DNA from: Rhizobium leguminosarum
GTDB lineage: Bacteria > Pseudomonadota > Alphaproteobacteria > Rhizobiales > Rhizobiaceae
DNA length: 64,000 bases
Assembly (NCBI RefSeq): GCF_002953715.1
Contig: NZ_CP025015.1
Location: 493,387 to 557,386 of the forward strand
Direction: 5' to 3'
Part shown: positions 27,564-36,012 of the stretch, in pieces
How the letters are laid out: each line of letters begins with the position of its first letter
Numbering within the stretch: the stretch's first letter is position 1
Made by a program: the position numbers and the translations under genes
The notes under the pieces: model-generated
What the model saw: the letters and a program-made list of their open reading frames with translations, nothing else
What the model was told of the DNA's origin: nothing
Databases searched by the model: none

Positions 27564-29297
27564 ATGCAACTCATGAAGGTCGATCCCCGTGCGCTGAAGG
27601 ACAATCCCGACAATACGCGCCAGTCGAAGTCGACGCCCCAGGCCGACGCGCTGCTGCTTGCGACCATCAAGGCCGTCGGCGTCATCCAGCCGCCCGTCAT
27701 TTTCGCCGAAGCCGGCGGCAACGGCTATGTTATCGAAGCCGGTCACCGGCGCACGCGCATGGCCATCGCCGCCGACATCGAGGAAATCGATGTTATCGTC
27801 GTCGAGGCGGCCAACGACAGTGGCGCGATGCGTTCGATGATCGAAAACATCGCGCGCGAACCGCTCAACCCAGTCGACCAATGGCGCGGCATCGAGCGCC
27901 TCGTAGCTCTCGGCTGGACCGAGGAGGCGATCGCGATTGCGCTGGCATTGCCGGTCAGACAGATCCGCAAGCTTCGACTGCTCGCCAACGTCCTGCCGGC
28001 GATGCTCGACCACATGGCCAAGGGCGACATGCCGAACGAGCAGCAGCTTCGCACGATTTCCGCGGCGTCGCTCGACGAGCAAAAGGAAGTCTGGAAGGCC
28101 CACAAGCCGAAGAAGGGTGACACAGCATCCTGGTGGGCGATCGCCAACGGCCTCATCAAGACCCTCATGTTTGCGCGCGATGCGAGTTTCGGCGACGATC
28201 TCCGCCAGGCCTACGGCATCGAGTGGGCGGAAGACCTGTTCGGACCGGCTGATGAGGACAATCGCTTCACGACGAACGTCGAAGCGTTCCTCGGCGCGCA
28301 ACAGGAATGGATGAGCAGCAATCTTCCCAAGAAAGGCACCATCGTTGACGTCAACAATTGGGGCCAGCCGCAATTGCCGCCGAAGGCGGAGCGTGTCTAC
28401 GGCAAGCCCTGCAAAGGCGATTGCACCGCCATGTATCTCGATCGTGAGGGCAAGGTGCAGTCCGCCCATTTCCGAATGCCGGAAGCCAGACAAGCGAAAG
28501 GCAAGGGCGATCCGACCGCGCTCGGCGGCGAGGACGGAAACGAGGCCATCGGCGTTGCGGCCAAGGCCCGGCCGGACGTGACCCGCAATGGCCTCGACAT
28601 GATCGGCGATTTTCGCACCGACGCGCTGCACGAGGCGCTGGCACGGGCTCCGATCGGGGACGATACGCTCATGGCAATGCTGGTGCTTGCGTTTGCCGGA
28701 CAGAACGTCTCGGTCGATTCCGGCTCCGAAGCCTCCGGCTATCTCTACGGCTCCAGGCGGTTCGCCCGGCACGCCGTCCGGTTGATCGGCGAAAACGGCA
28801 GGCTGCAGTTCGACTTGGATACGCTTCGTGTCGTGGCCAGGTTGACCCTGATCGACGCACTGTCGGCGCGCACCAATCGTTCGGACAGCGGCGTCGTTGT
28901 CCGGATTGCCGGCGACGCCGTTGGCGCCGACGCCTATCTTCCGAACATGGGCACGGAGGAGTTCCTCGCGTGCCTCTCGCGCCCGGCGCTGGAAGCGTCC
29001 TGCGGCGGGACGAGTGTCGTTCCCCGCCCGCGCGTCAGGGACACCCGCGCTGCCTTGGTCGAGCAATTGAAGGAAGAACGCTTCGTACATCCGGCAGCCC
29101 TCTTCGCGTCCGATGACGCCGAGCTGGCCGAGTGGCTGGCAAAGAACATGGAGCATGGCAGCGAGAACGACGATGCACCCGCCGACGGGCCGATCGGCGG
29201 CAACGCAGCCGACACCGGGCTCGAAGAGCTGGATGAAGCCGACGCTGACACCACCACTGAGGATCCCGCTAGCGCTTACGGAATTGCGGCAGAGTAG
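27564..29297 (+). CDS. ParB/RepB-like plasmid protein
   Basis: 577 residues from ATG 27564 (AAGGAA about 9 bases upstream). The N-terminal ParB domain (about 5-100) has the box II motif IEAGHRRTRMAIA and IENIAREPLNPVDQ; a helix-turn-helix-like part follows (WTEEAIAIALALPVRQIRKL). The long C-terminal part ends in an acidic tail and is unlike chromosomal ParB. No ParA partner is adjacent, so it is probably not a classical partition pair. Proteins of this type sit beside the giant methyltransferase-helicase on many rhizobial plasmids; their job is unproven. Confidence 0.85.
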   Translation: MQLMKVDPRALKDNPDNTRQSKSTPQADALLLATIKAVGVIQPPVIFAEAGGNGYVIEAGHRRTRMAIAADIEEIDVIVVEAANDSGAMRSMIENIAREPLNPVDQWRGIERLVALGWTEEAIAIALALPVRQIRKLRLLANVLPAMLDHMAKGDMPNEQQLRTISAASLDEQKEVWKAHKPKKGDTASWWAIANGLIKTLMFARDASFGDDLRQAYGIEWAEDLFGPADEDNRFTTNVEAFLGAQQEWMSSNLPKKGTIVDVNNWGQPQLPPKAERVYGKPCKGDCTAMYLDREGKVQSAHFRMPEARQAKGKGDPTALGGEDGNEAIGVAAKARPDVTRNGLDMIGDFRTDALHEALARAPIGDDTLMAMLVLAFAGQNVSVDSGSEASGYLYGSRRFARHAVRLIGENGRLQFDLDTLRVVARLTLIDALSARTNRSDSGVVVRIAGDAVGADAYLPNMGTEEFLACLSRPALEASCGGTSVVPRPRVRDTRAALVEQLKEERFVHPAALFASDDAELAEWLAKNMEHGSENDDAPADGPIGGNAADTGLEELDEADADTTTEDPASAYGIAAE

Positions 29298-29745
29298 CCC
29301 TGCCCCAACGTCATACTGAGATACCGCCGCCGGCCATCATCGGCGGCGGCTTTGTTTCCACACCCCATGGGATGTCTCGGGGATTGTTCAAATCTCCCCG
29401 CTCGCAGCGCAGCCTTCATGACTTATCCAATTTGAAGCCTATCGGACCGCCTCTCCAACGCGGTAGTGATCGCGGACGGACTGCGACACGAGATGTCGGC
29501 AGCCCTACAAACCCTCCGAATAGCGACAACGAAACATGTGCAATTCCGGAGACTTGCCTCCGCAACCTGACTGGCACGAGTGGTGCTCAGAGTAGCCCAG
29601 GTCGCAAGGGACCTAGTCCAATTTTGGGAGATCGAGTGATTAGGCACACCGCGGCTGCCGGGACGTTTGGAGAGAAACCTGATGCGAGTGCTGCTTTCAA
29701 AGACCCAGGCGTTCCACCCCACTCCACTTTCAAAGGAACATCGTC
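29298..29745. other. Intergenic after the parB-like gene
   Basis: Holds the terminator at 29324-29357. The remaining 390 bases contain frames of up to 125 codons on the plus strand, but none has a credible ribosome site or looks like a known protein. Confidence 0.5.
29324..29357 (+). terminator. Rho-independent terminator after parB-like gene
   Basis: CCGCCGCCG, loop GCCATCAT, CGGCGGCGG, then CTTTGTTT: a perfect 9-bp GC stem and a short T tract. Confidence 0.8.
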
Positions 29746-29841
29746 ATGAGTGAATCCGCTCGCTTTGTGTGGCAGCAACTTCGTCGCCATTTCAAGACCA
29801 ATGATTTGGCAGTTCTCGTGAGCTCACGCCGGCAGCTTTAA
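29746..29841 (+). CDS. Short ORF, 31 residues, possibly truncated
   Basis: MSESARFVWQQLRRHFKTND and 11 further residues, with AAAGGA 8 bases before the ATG. It reads like the beginning of a longer protein that stops early at 29841. No family recognised. Confidence 0.3.
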   Translation: MSESARFVWQQLRRHFKTNDLAVLVSSRRQL

Positions 29842-30092
29842 GAACGAAAGCCGCGTGTCTGCCTCAAAGTCTTTGCCACTCTCAATCTGTATCCGCCGCA
29901 GCGGGCGCAGTGGGCGGGTCAAGCGAGGTGAGGTGGACGCTGGAGATTGGGGGAGGGACGTGACGATGCCGCGCGGCTTGAGGACAAGCGGTCAGCACTT
30001 GTCGGCTCACGAGAGATCCGGCGCGTGTCAAACGACAATTCGACCGCGGCGCGCAAGCTGGTCAAAACGGTTTAAGACAAGGAGGAATAAAG

Positions 30093-30833
30093 TTGCTACG
30101 CAAAAAAAGCAAGGTCGCTTCCACCAGTGCATCTCGTCGGCGAACGCTCTTTGCCGCATTAATATTTGCCCTCATTTGCGGACGATCGGTTGAGGCCGAC
30201 GCTCCTCAAGTCATCAATCACGACGAGGTGCAAGGGTTTCCCGACAGCACCTCCGAATTCCTCAAGACCTACCAGCCTTACCTCAAAGTCGATAGCGGCT
30301 GTGTGCCTTTCCCGGCAGTAGATGCCGCCGGCAACGTCAGCGGCGGTCTGAACCCATCTGGTTTTGCGTCGGACGGGTGCTCAAAAAACCTTGGACAAAT
30401 TTATGTCAGGGCGGATGAGTTTAAGGGCGAGTGCGCGGTCATGTATTCTTGGTTCTTCCCCAAGAACAAGATCGGAGATTGGCCAACCGATGTGGGGTCT
30501 CGATATGATTGGCAGAATGTCATCGTATGGCTATCAGGTTGCGACGGCCAAGCGCACGTCAACGCGGTTAGTTACTGGAGCAATCGTGGTTACCATACGA
30601 CGACAAAGCCGCACATGGATGGAACGCATCCACTGGTTGCGTATGTGGATGACTATTCAATCGGGCACAGAGTCGTGGGCACGAGCACCCGTGGCGGTAT
30701 GCAGCCTGCGATCAGTTGGTTCGATCTGACCTATGAAGCAATGTTCACGCTCGACTTGTATGACTTCGGCGTGAGCGTGCCGTTCATCACACGCAATTTT
30801 TATCAAAATCTGCCTAGGGCGTATTATCGTTGA
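30093..30833 (+). CDS. NPP1/Nep1-like protein (NLP), secreted, with altered heptapeptide
   Basis: 246 residues. The start is TTG at 30093 with an excellent AGGAGG 7 bases upstream. An N-terminal signal sequence (RRTLFAALIFALICGRSVEA) is followed by an NPP1 domain: INHDEVQGFP, SGCVPFPAVDAAGNVSGGL, then CAVMYSWFFPKN and a C-terminal VPFITRNFYQNL. NLPs of plant-associated microbes bind plant sphingolipids and lyse dicot cells; activity depends on the metal-binding heptapeptide GHRHDWE. Here that position reads GSRYDWQ, so three key residues differ and cytolysis is doubtful. It stands alone between plasmid-maintenance genes, which suggests acquired cargo. Confidence 0.88.
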   Translation: MLRKKSKVASTSASRRRTLFAALIFALICGRSVEADAPQVINHDEVQGFPDSTSEFLKTYQPYLKVDSGCVPFPAVDAAGNVSGGLNPSGFASDGCSKNLGQIYVRADEFKGECAVMYSWFFPKNKIGDWPTDVGSRYDWQNVIVWLSGCDGQAHVNAVSYWSNRGYHTTTKPHMDGTHPLVAYVDDYSIGHRVVGTSTRGGMQPAISWFDLTYEAMFTLDLYDFGVSVPFITRNFYQNLPRAYYR

Positions 30834-31616
30834 TGCTCGGGTTCCTTGCGGCGCTAGAAGATCGCGTATGAATTCGTCTGCCTTCCAGGCGCAGGGATAG
30901 GCGCGACCGCGGTCAGCTCCGGTCTTCTTCTGTCCCGCATGGTGACGGCGAGGCGAGAGATAACCCGCTATCCCGGTCGCATTGCCGGCAGATTAGGCGT
31001 CGGACCGAGCGCATCGCGGTCACGGAGAAAGCCGCGCTCCACTCGCACCGCTGGGTGGGTGGCGCTGGACTGGCCGATGAACAGCTGTTTCAGGATCTCA
31101 TCGAGCGGCGCACCTTCGAGCGACGAACGGAAATCGCTGCGCTGGCTCGCAAGCTTAAACGTCAGGAGGGGCGATCGCCACCATGCGTATGACGCTCGGC
31201 AATGACACGGATGGTGCGGCGGCATGGGCCCGGCCGAGAGGGCGCGTTTTTGGTGCGGGCTGATGCGCTGGAGGAGGAATGCGGGCTGTCGGTCGCAGAG
31301 GTTCTCTCCTTCGGGATTTCGGAGTCATAGCCCGAAGCCTGCCGGCTTGCCCTTCGTTTTCGCTGCGGTCTGAACCGGCGGCCGGTGGTTTCAAGGCCGC
31401 TAGCGCGCCGCCGAGCGGCCAGTGCAGCCTCGCTCGCAAAACGGCTCCGCGTCTATCGCGGGGCTTTACCCCGCTTGTCCGCAAACCCGTTTCGCTCGCT
31501 CTGCCGTCCCGGACCTGTGGAAGCGCCCGTCCTCAGCCGGTTCGTGTCGACCGCATCGAAGGGCAGACCGGCAGGGGCCGGAGCCGCTTCGGTGGAAACC
31601 GCGAAAGGAAAACTCC
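30834..31616. other. No recognisable gene; leader of the 194-aa protein gene
   Basis: About 780 bases. Frames in 30939-31230 have some protein-like texture but no start site, no family match, and disruptions, so they may be relic sequence. From about 31400 onward it is a GC-rich leader with several stem-forming repeats, ending in GCGAAAGGAAAACTCC before the ATG at 31617. Confidence 0.5.
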
Positions 31617-32201
31617 ATGGCCAAGCCCGCAACCAATCGACCCTCCACCCGCGTTGTGCCGCTCCGCAAGGGCGCGACCCTCGAAATGGTCAGGTTCACT
31701 TGCCCGGACACCGCGCAGGCAATGCTGATCGCCGAGAGTTTCGGGACCGCGGTGGTCGACAGCGATGGCATCCGTGAACTCCACGAGCGCCTGATAATCG
31801 AAACCGCCGACAGCCTCTCGAACGGCCTCGGCGAGAAGGCGATGCAGATCCATCTCCAGCGCATCGTCGGAGCCTATGTCGGCTCGGCGCACGGAGCCGG
31901 CCAGTTCTACAGTCGGGCAGTCTCCGAGGCGCGAGACGCCACCGCCAAGTCGGCAAACGATGCCCGTGACGAGGATCTCGATGGCCCGGTCGGTTACGAT
32001 AGCGCCGCCCAGCGAAAACGCGAGTTCGCGGCCGACATGGGCATTCAGTCCCACGCGCTGCGGATGGCCGCTGAGGGTGCCGTCGCAGCCTACGGCCAAG
32101 TCATCGGCGAAGCCTGGAAGCCTTTCGACCGCCCGGTCGATAATCCAGGCCACTCGCTCGACCGCAAGGCGGCCGAGGCGCAGCTGGCGGCTCTCGGTTG
32201 A
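31617..32201 (+). CDS. Conserved plasmid protein of unknown function, 194 residues
   Basis: Begins MAKPATNRPSTRVVPLRKGA; GAAAGGA lies 8 bases upstream. It is mostly predicted helical, with LHERLIIETADSLSNGLGEK near 65 and an alanine-rich middle (YSRAVSEARDATAKSANDAR). No catalytic motif or membrane segment is visible. I recognise it only as a type of protein that accompanies the ArdC and DUF736 genes on rhizobial plasmids. It has its own long leader and terminator. Confidence 0.75.
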   Translation: MAKPATNRPSTRVVPLRKGATLEMVRFTCPDTAQAMLIAESFGTAVVDSDGIRELHERLIIETADSLSNGLGEKAMQIHLQRIVGAYVGSAHGAGQFYSRAVSEARDATAKSANDARDEDLDGPVGYDSAAQRKREFAADMGIQSHALRMAAEGAVAAYGQVIGEAWKPFDRPVDNPGHSLDRKAAEAQLAALG

Positions 32202-32252
32202 GCCGCGTTTGGCGGAGCTTCGGCTCGCCCATTTCCCTCTCTCTTAATTCTC

Positions 32253-32280
32253 GGGCCGGTTCCTTTGGGACCGGCCTTTT
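32253..32280 (+). terminator. Rho-independent terminator
   Basis: GGCCGGTTCC, loop TTT, GGGACCGGCC, then TTTT, 52 bases after the stop of the 194-aa protein gene. Confidence 0.85.
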
Positions 32281-32497
32281 CCATGTCAGGGGAAGGAAAG
32301 GAAGGACAAGGACCCAGCCCGCCACGCCGGCCCCGTCCCGGTCGGCGGTCCTGCAGGAGCCGGCGGTCAGCCGCAACGGCTTTGCCGTCCTCCACTCCGC
32401 TCTGGCCGTTCCGGTGCCGCGAGCCGCCTGATCGCTCCTGCCTTCGGACCTCCGCGACGGGGTCGCGATGGCGCGGCCTCAAACGAAGGATAAGGAC

Positions 32498-33424
32498 ATG
32501 AGCAGGAAAGCCGAAGGCGAACGCGCCGACATCTATGCGCGGATCACGGATAGAATCGTCGCCGACCTCGAAAAGGGCGTAAAACCCTGGATGAAGCCAT
32601 GGCACGCGGCCAACACCAATGGCCGGATTACCCGGCCGCTGCGCCACAACGGTCAGCCCTATTCGGGCATGAACATTCTTCTGTTATGGTCGGAAGGGAT
32701 GGCGCGCGGCTTCACGTCATCCACGTGGATGACGTTCAAGCAGGCGCTCGACCTGGGAGCGGCGGTGCGCAAGGGCGAGACCGGTTCGACGGTCGTCTTC
32801 GCCAGCCGCTTCACCAAGTCCGAGGCGGACGGCAGTGGTGGAGAAGTCGATCGGGAAATCCCATTCTTGAAGGCTTACACAGTGTTCAACATCGAGCAGA
32901 TCGACGGACTGCCCGAACACTATCATCACCCACCGACCCCGGTGCTCGATGCGATCGAGCACATCGAGCACGCCGATCGCTTTTTCCGCAACACGGGCGC
33001 TGTCATTCGGCATGGTGGCGCGCAGGCCTATTATTCGCCGGTCACGGACCACATCCAGATGCCGCCGTTCGAGACATTCCGAGACGCGGCGTCCTACGCG
33101 GCAACGCTGAGTCACGAAAGTTGCCATTGGACTGCGCGCCCCGATCGCGTCGATCGCGATCTTAGCCGCTATACGAAGGACAAGACCGAGCGGGCTCGCG
33201 AAGAGCTGATTGCGGAGCTCGGGAGTTGCTTCCTATGCGCCGATCTCGGGATCGCACCGGAGCTGGAGCCACGACCGGACCATGCGTCTTACCTGGACTC
33301 GTGGCTGAAGGTTCTATCCGACGACAGGCGGGCTATCTTCCAAGCCGCGGCGCATGCCCAGCGTGCTGTCAGCTTCCTGCACGGTCTCCAGCCCATTCAG
33401 GCCGACGAGAGAGCGGCCGCGTAG
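32498..33424 (+). CDS. ardC: ArdC-family antirestriction / zincin-like metallopeptidase protein
   Basis: 308 residues from ATG 32498 (GGATAAGG upstream). The N-terminal ssDNA-binding ArdC domain (about 5-130) shows IYARITDRIVADLEKGVKPW and PYSGMNILLLW. The C-terminal half is a zincin-like domain with HESCH at about 205, TARPDR after it and EELIAELGSCFL further on. In plasmid pSa, ArdC binds single-stranded DNA and shields incoming DNA from restriction. It lies on the leading side of oriT, on the strand whose template is transferred first, as expected for an anti-restriction gene. Confidence 0.92.
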   Translation: MSRKAEGERADIYARITDRIVADLEKGVKPWMKPWHAANTNGRITRPLRHNGQPYSGMNILLLWSEGMARGFTSSTWMTFKQALDLGAAVRKGETGSTVVFASRFTKSEADGSGGEVDREIPFLKAYTVFNIEQIDGLPEHYHHPPTPVLDAIEHIEHADRFFRNTGAVIRHGGAQAYYSPVTDHIQMPPFETFRDAASYAATLSHESCHWTARPDRVDRDLSRYTKDKTERAREELIAELGSCFLCADLGIAPELEPRPDHASYLDSWLKVLSDDRRAIFQAAAHAQRAVSFLHGLQPIQADERAAA

Positions 33425-33430
33425 GAGACG

Positions 33431-33610
33431 TCAAGGTCGGTCGTTGTCACCCGCAACGGCCGACAGCTCTTTCGGCTTTCTCTCCGCAAGCGCATGCTCA
33501 TCGGACGTGAGGTCCAGCCTCCCCCAGATCGATGGTTTCCGATCGTTGGCTTTCAGCTTTCGGGACTGCTTGATTTCGACGGTAAACGGCTTTGTCTGCT
33601 GACGCATAGA
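33431..33610 (-). CDS. Small basic plasmid protein, 59 residues
   Basis: Begins MRQQTKPFTVEIKQSRKLKA, continues KPSIWGRLDLTSDEH. GGAGGATCT stands directly before the ATG at 33610, a very good ribosome site. I have an impression of similar small proteins carrying the K-P-S-I-W-G-(K/R)-L-D-L motif on rhizobial plasmids but no function. It is transcribed against the block's general direction and lies tail-to-tail with ardC. Confidence 0.6.
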   Translation of the reverse strand, partial: SMRQQTKPFTVEIKQSRKLKANDRKPSIWGRLDLTSDEHALAERKPKELSAVAGDNDRP

Positions 33611-34058
33611 TCCTCCAGGCGACGAATCGCGGCCCGACAATATTGCCTTGATGAGAGGAGGCAACTGCCCGGGCGGCCGAGTTTGTCGCATCCGAAGCCG
33701 ACGCTATGCTTTAGAGACTGGGGAACGGCTTCGCGGCCGGGCTGTTCTGCCGGGGCAACGCACGGCGAGGGCCATGACCAAGTTCCTTCCACCGCTGTCA
33801 TAGGCCACGCCCTCCGCGGGCTCGATGAGGCATGTCTGATCGGAGACCGGCTTCGCCTCGATCGTTCTCCCGCAACGGCCGTCCGCAACTTTCTTCCCCT
33901 GCGAACTGCGTTCGCATTCCTCGCGCGACAACAAAGTTTCTCCCGACCGCCCTCCATTTCATTACGGCCTTCCAGGTGCGGTCCGATCGTCCCCGATCCT
34001 TGCGACAGCCATCGAGGACGCGAAGGGCGCGGCCCGAAACAACCGAAAGGAACAGACA
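33611..34058 (+). other. Long leader of the DUF736 gene
   Basis: About 450 bases without a supported gene between the divergent small gene (start 33610) and the DUF736 gene. It contains GGCCTTCCAGGTGCGG at 33966, repeated almost exactly at 35041 before another small gene. Confidence 0.5.
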
Positions 34059-34370
34059 ATGGCTACCATCGGCACTTTCACCGCAAACGAAAACGGCTTC
34101 ACCGGCTCGATCCGCACCCTCGCACTCAACGTCAAGGCCCGCATCGCCCGCGTCGACAACCCATCCGACAAGGGTCCGCACTTCCGCATCTACGCGGGCA
34201 ATGTCGAGCTGGGTGCGGCCTGGCAGAAGCGCTCCGGCGAGAGCGACCGCGATTATCTCTCGGTCAAGCTGGACGACCCGAGCTTCCCCGCCCCGATCTA
34301 CGCAACGCTCTCCGAGGTCGAAGGCGAGGACGGCTACCAGTTGATCTGGTCCCGCCCCAATCGGGATTGA
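34059..34370 (+). CDS. DUF736 family protein
   Basis: 103 residues, full family length: MATIGTFTANENGFTGSIRT, then KGPHFRIYAGNVELGAAWQK and a C-terminal LIWSRP. GAAAGGA lies 9 bases upstream. DUF736 proteins are small, all-beta and very common on rhizobial plasmids and integrative elements, usually next to ardC or conjugation genes. Their function is unknown. It has its own leader and a terminator-like hairpin downstream. Confidence 0.92.
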   Translation: MATIGTFTANENGFTGSIRTLALNVKARIARVDNPSDKGPHFRIYAGNVELGAAWQKRSGESDRDYLSVKLDDPSFPAPIYATLSEVEGEDGYQLIWSRPNRD

Positions 34371-34381
34371 GATCCCAAGAA

Positions 34382-34404
34382 GGCCCCGCCACCGAGGCGG
34401 GGCC
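34382..34404 (+). terminator. Terminator-like hairpin after DUF736 gene
   Basis: GGCCCCGCC, loop ACCGA, GGCGGGGCC: a perfect 9-bp stem 11 bases after the stop. There is no T tract, so intrinsic termination is uncertain. Confidence 0.6.
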
Positions 34405-34667
34405 AACTGGCCGCTTTGAGAAAGCCGGCAACGGGCATCGAGCCCGCTCCCGACTTTTAGGGTGCCATACGGAGAGGTGGGGTCTGCTCATTCGAGCCAA
34501 TCGTGCCGTGGAGCCGGGACAGCCTCAAGGACGAGCGGTTCCCCCAAAATGCCGGCGCATTTCGGCTCCCCCACTCACCGCCGCTGGCGGTCGCATGCGC
34601 GATCCTTGACCCTGACCCACCGCCACGCCGGCGGGCGTCATCTTTCTCAAACATCAAGGAGATGACG

Positions 34668-34829
34668 ATGATCGAACAACAAATCGAAGAACTGCGCGCC
34701 GAGCTGAACGCCTGCATCGAGCCCGCCGAGCGCCGCGAGATCGAAACCGAGCTCGAAATCGTCCAGGCCGAGCTGATCATGATGCTTGGCGAACAGGACG
34801 GTTCCATCGACGCCGAGCCGCCCTTCTGA
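34668..34829 (+). CDS. Small acidic helical protein, 53 residues
   Basis: MIEQQIEELRAELNACIEPA and then ERREIETELEIVQAELIMML: heptad-like spacing suggests a short coiled-coil hairpin. AAGGAG is 6 bases before ATG 34668. Unknown function; one of a run of separately controlled small genes in the leading region. Confidence 0.7.
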   Translation: MIEQQIEELRAELNACIEPAERREIETELEIVQAELIMMLGEQDGSIDAEPPF

Positions 34830-35118
34830 GGGCGGCATACCACCAGCACTGGGGGACCGCATCCAGGATCCCGAGAGGGACGATCCACTGCGACTCTCCT
34901 TTCGATCTACCGTCATCGACATGGGGGATGCTGCATCCCGTCCGTCGCCCGCAACCTGCCGGCACCAGAATTTTCCCCGCCGTATTGCGGCTCCTCGCGT
35001 GCCAAATTCTTGGCGCTGGCAGGTCCTTCACCATCGTTTCGGCCTTTCAGGTGCGTCCCTCCTTGTCCGCCATGCGGCCTATCCCCGCGATATCCGCATT
35101 TCGAAAGGAGAAAATACC

Positions 35119-35292
35119 GTGCAACAGCTCGCTCAGTTCCTCACCGCCACCGGCCGTCGGCTCCGCACCCTCGGCAAGGTGATCTGTCACTACTTCCGCA
35201 AGGGGAAACTCGGCCTGAAACTGGCCATCAAGATTCCGTTCTTCGTCGAGATCGAGGCGTCGTTCGAGACCGACTGGAACCGGCGCGAATAA
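35119..35292 (+). CDS. Small protein with GTG start, 57 residues
   Basis: Reads (M)QQLAQFLTATGRRLRTLGKV then KGKLGLKLAIKIPFFVEIEA. AAAGGAG lies 8 bases before the GTG. It has a basic N-terminal half and a hydrophobic stretch in the C-terminal half, so membrane or nucleic-acid contact is possible. No family recognised. A terminator-like hairpin follows. Confidence 0.6.
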   Translation: MQQLAQFLTATGRRLRTLGKVICHYFRKGKLGLKLAIKIPFFVEIEASFETDWNRRE

Positions 35293-35300
35293 CACGCCGT

Positions 35301-35322
35301 GGGCCGCTTCAGCGGCCCCTTC
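35301..35322 (+). terminator. Terminator-like hairpin
   Basis: GGGCCGC, loop TTCA, GCGGCCC, then CTTCT, 9 bases after the 57-residue gene. Confidence 0.65.
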
Positions 35323-35352
35323 TACCAGCTGGAACGCGGAAGACAATCATCG

Positions 35353-35661
35353 TCAGCTCGGCGAATATCGGCAGGTTGTTTTTGGGCGATAGCCGCGACC
35401 ACGTTTTTGCTTCAACAGCTCAAGGAACAAGCGAACCGCCTCCTCCTCCCGTTCGAACACATGCTGTTTTTCCTGTCCACGCTTGCCGATCCTTCCCCAT
35501 CTCCGGGTTAGGCAAGCCTCTCCGAACATCGTCTGCTCGATCTCCATGGCATAATACCGCGCCATGTTCTTGGCTGGATCTGTTCGTTCGATATAGAGCT
35601 GGTAGGGCTGCGAAATCATGCCGGCATGATCGTCACACGGCGCCGCTACGTCCAACGACAT
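35353..35661 (-). CDS. WGR-domain protein
   Basis: 102 residues from ATG 35661, or 88 from ATG 35619. The WGR motif is RRWGRIGKRGQEKQHVF near residue 55, inside a compact WGR fold (PYQLYIERTDPAKNMARYYA before it, EEEAVRLFLELLKQK after). WGR domains contact nucleic acid in PARP and MolR-type proteins. Immediately upstream, and touching the first ATG, is a copy of TGTAGGATTCACA, the element also found before traC and traI. If that is an operator, the second ATG (leaderless or nearly so) may be the real start. Confidence 0.8.
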   Translation of the reverse strand: MSLDVAAPCDDHAGMISQPYQLYIERTDPAKNMARYYAMEIEQTMFGEACLTRRWGRIGKRGQEKQHVFEREEEAVRLFLELLKQKRGRGYRPKTTCRYSPS

Positions 35662-35662
35662 A

Positions 35663-35675
35663 TGTGAATCCTACA
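35663..35675 (-). promoter_or_regulatory. Copy of the TGTAGGATTCACA element
   Basis: Reads TGTAGGATTCACA on the minus strand, directly before the WGR gene. Identical to the copies at 43683 and 63785. Confidence 0.55.
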
Positions 35676-35978
35676 GATGCGACCGATTCATTTTCGTGAA
35701 GAATGGGGCTTGGGCGAGGCGCCGATGGCGCACGGCTCTGGTCGCACCGCGACCGGAGCCCGCACGCGGTCTCCGCCCCGCCGGGTTACGATCCTCTCGC
35801 AGCAAGAAGCATGCCTCTGCGAAATCTCATTGTCCGGAGACAGCCGGAGCCTCCCGTCGCCATCGGAGATGGCAAGCGGTCGCGTCCCTTCAGGGCGCGG
35901 TTCTATCTCTCTCTGACACCCATTTTGCACCCGCCGTGTCGGGTAGCAGCGGGGCATTGCTGCCCCGCCGCCCCCTAA

Positions 35979-36012
35979 GAACCGGGCGTGCGGATCACTT
36001 CGCACCCGGCTC
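35979..36012 (-). ncRNA. Group II intron domain V (catalytic hairpin)
   Basis: 34 nt beginning GAGCCGGGTGCG and ending GCACGCCCGGTTC on the minus strand: the conserved GAGCC/GGTTC base. It overlaps the stop codon of the maturase gene by two bases. Confidence 0.85.

Noticed and set aside
27495..29156. 553-codon minus-strand frame opposite the parB-like gene
   Set aside because: Shadow frame: the plus strand has the ParB GHRR motif, a ribosome site and a terminator.
29372..29749. 125-codon plus-strand frame after the parB-like gene
   Set aside because: No ribosome site, low-complexity composition and no family resemblance.
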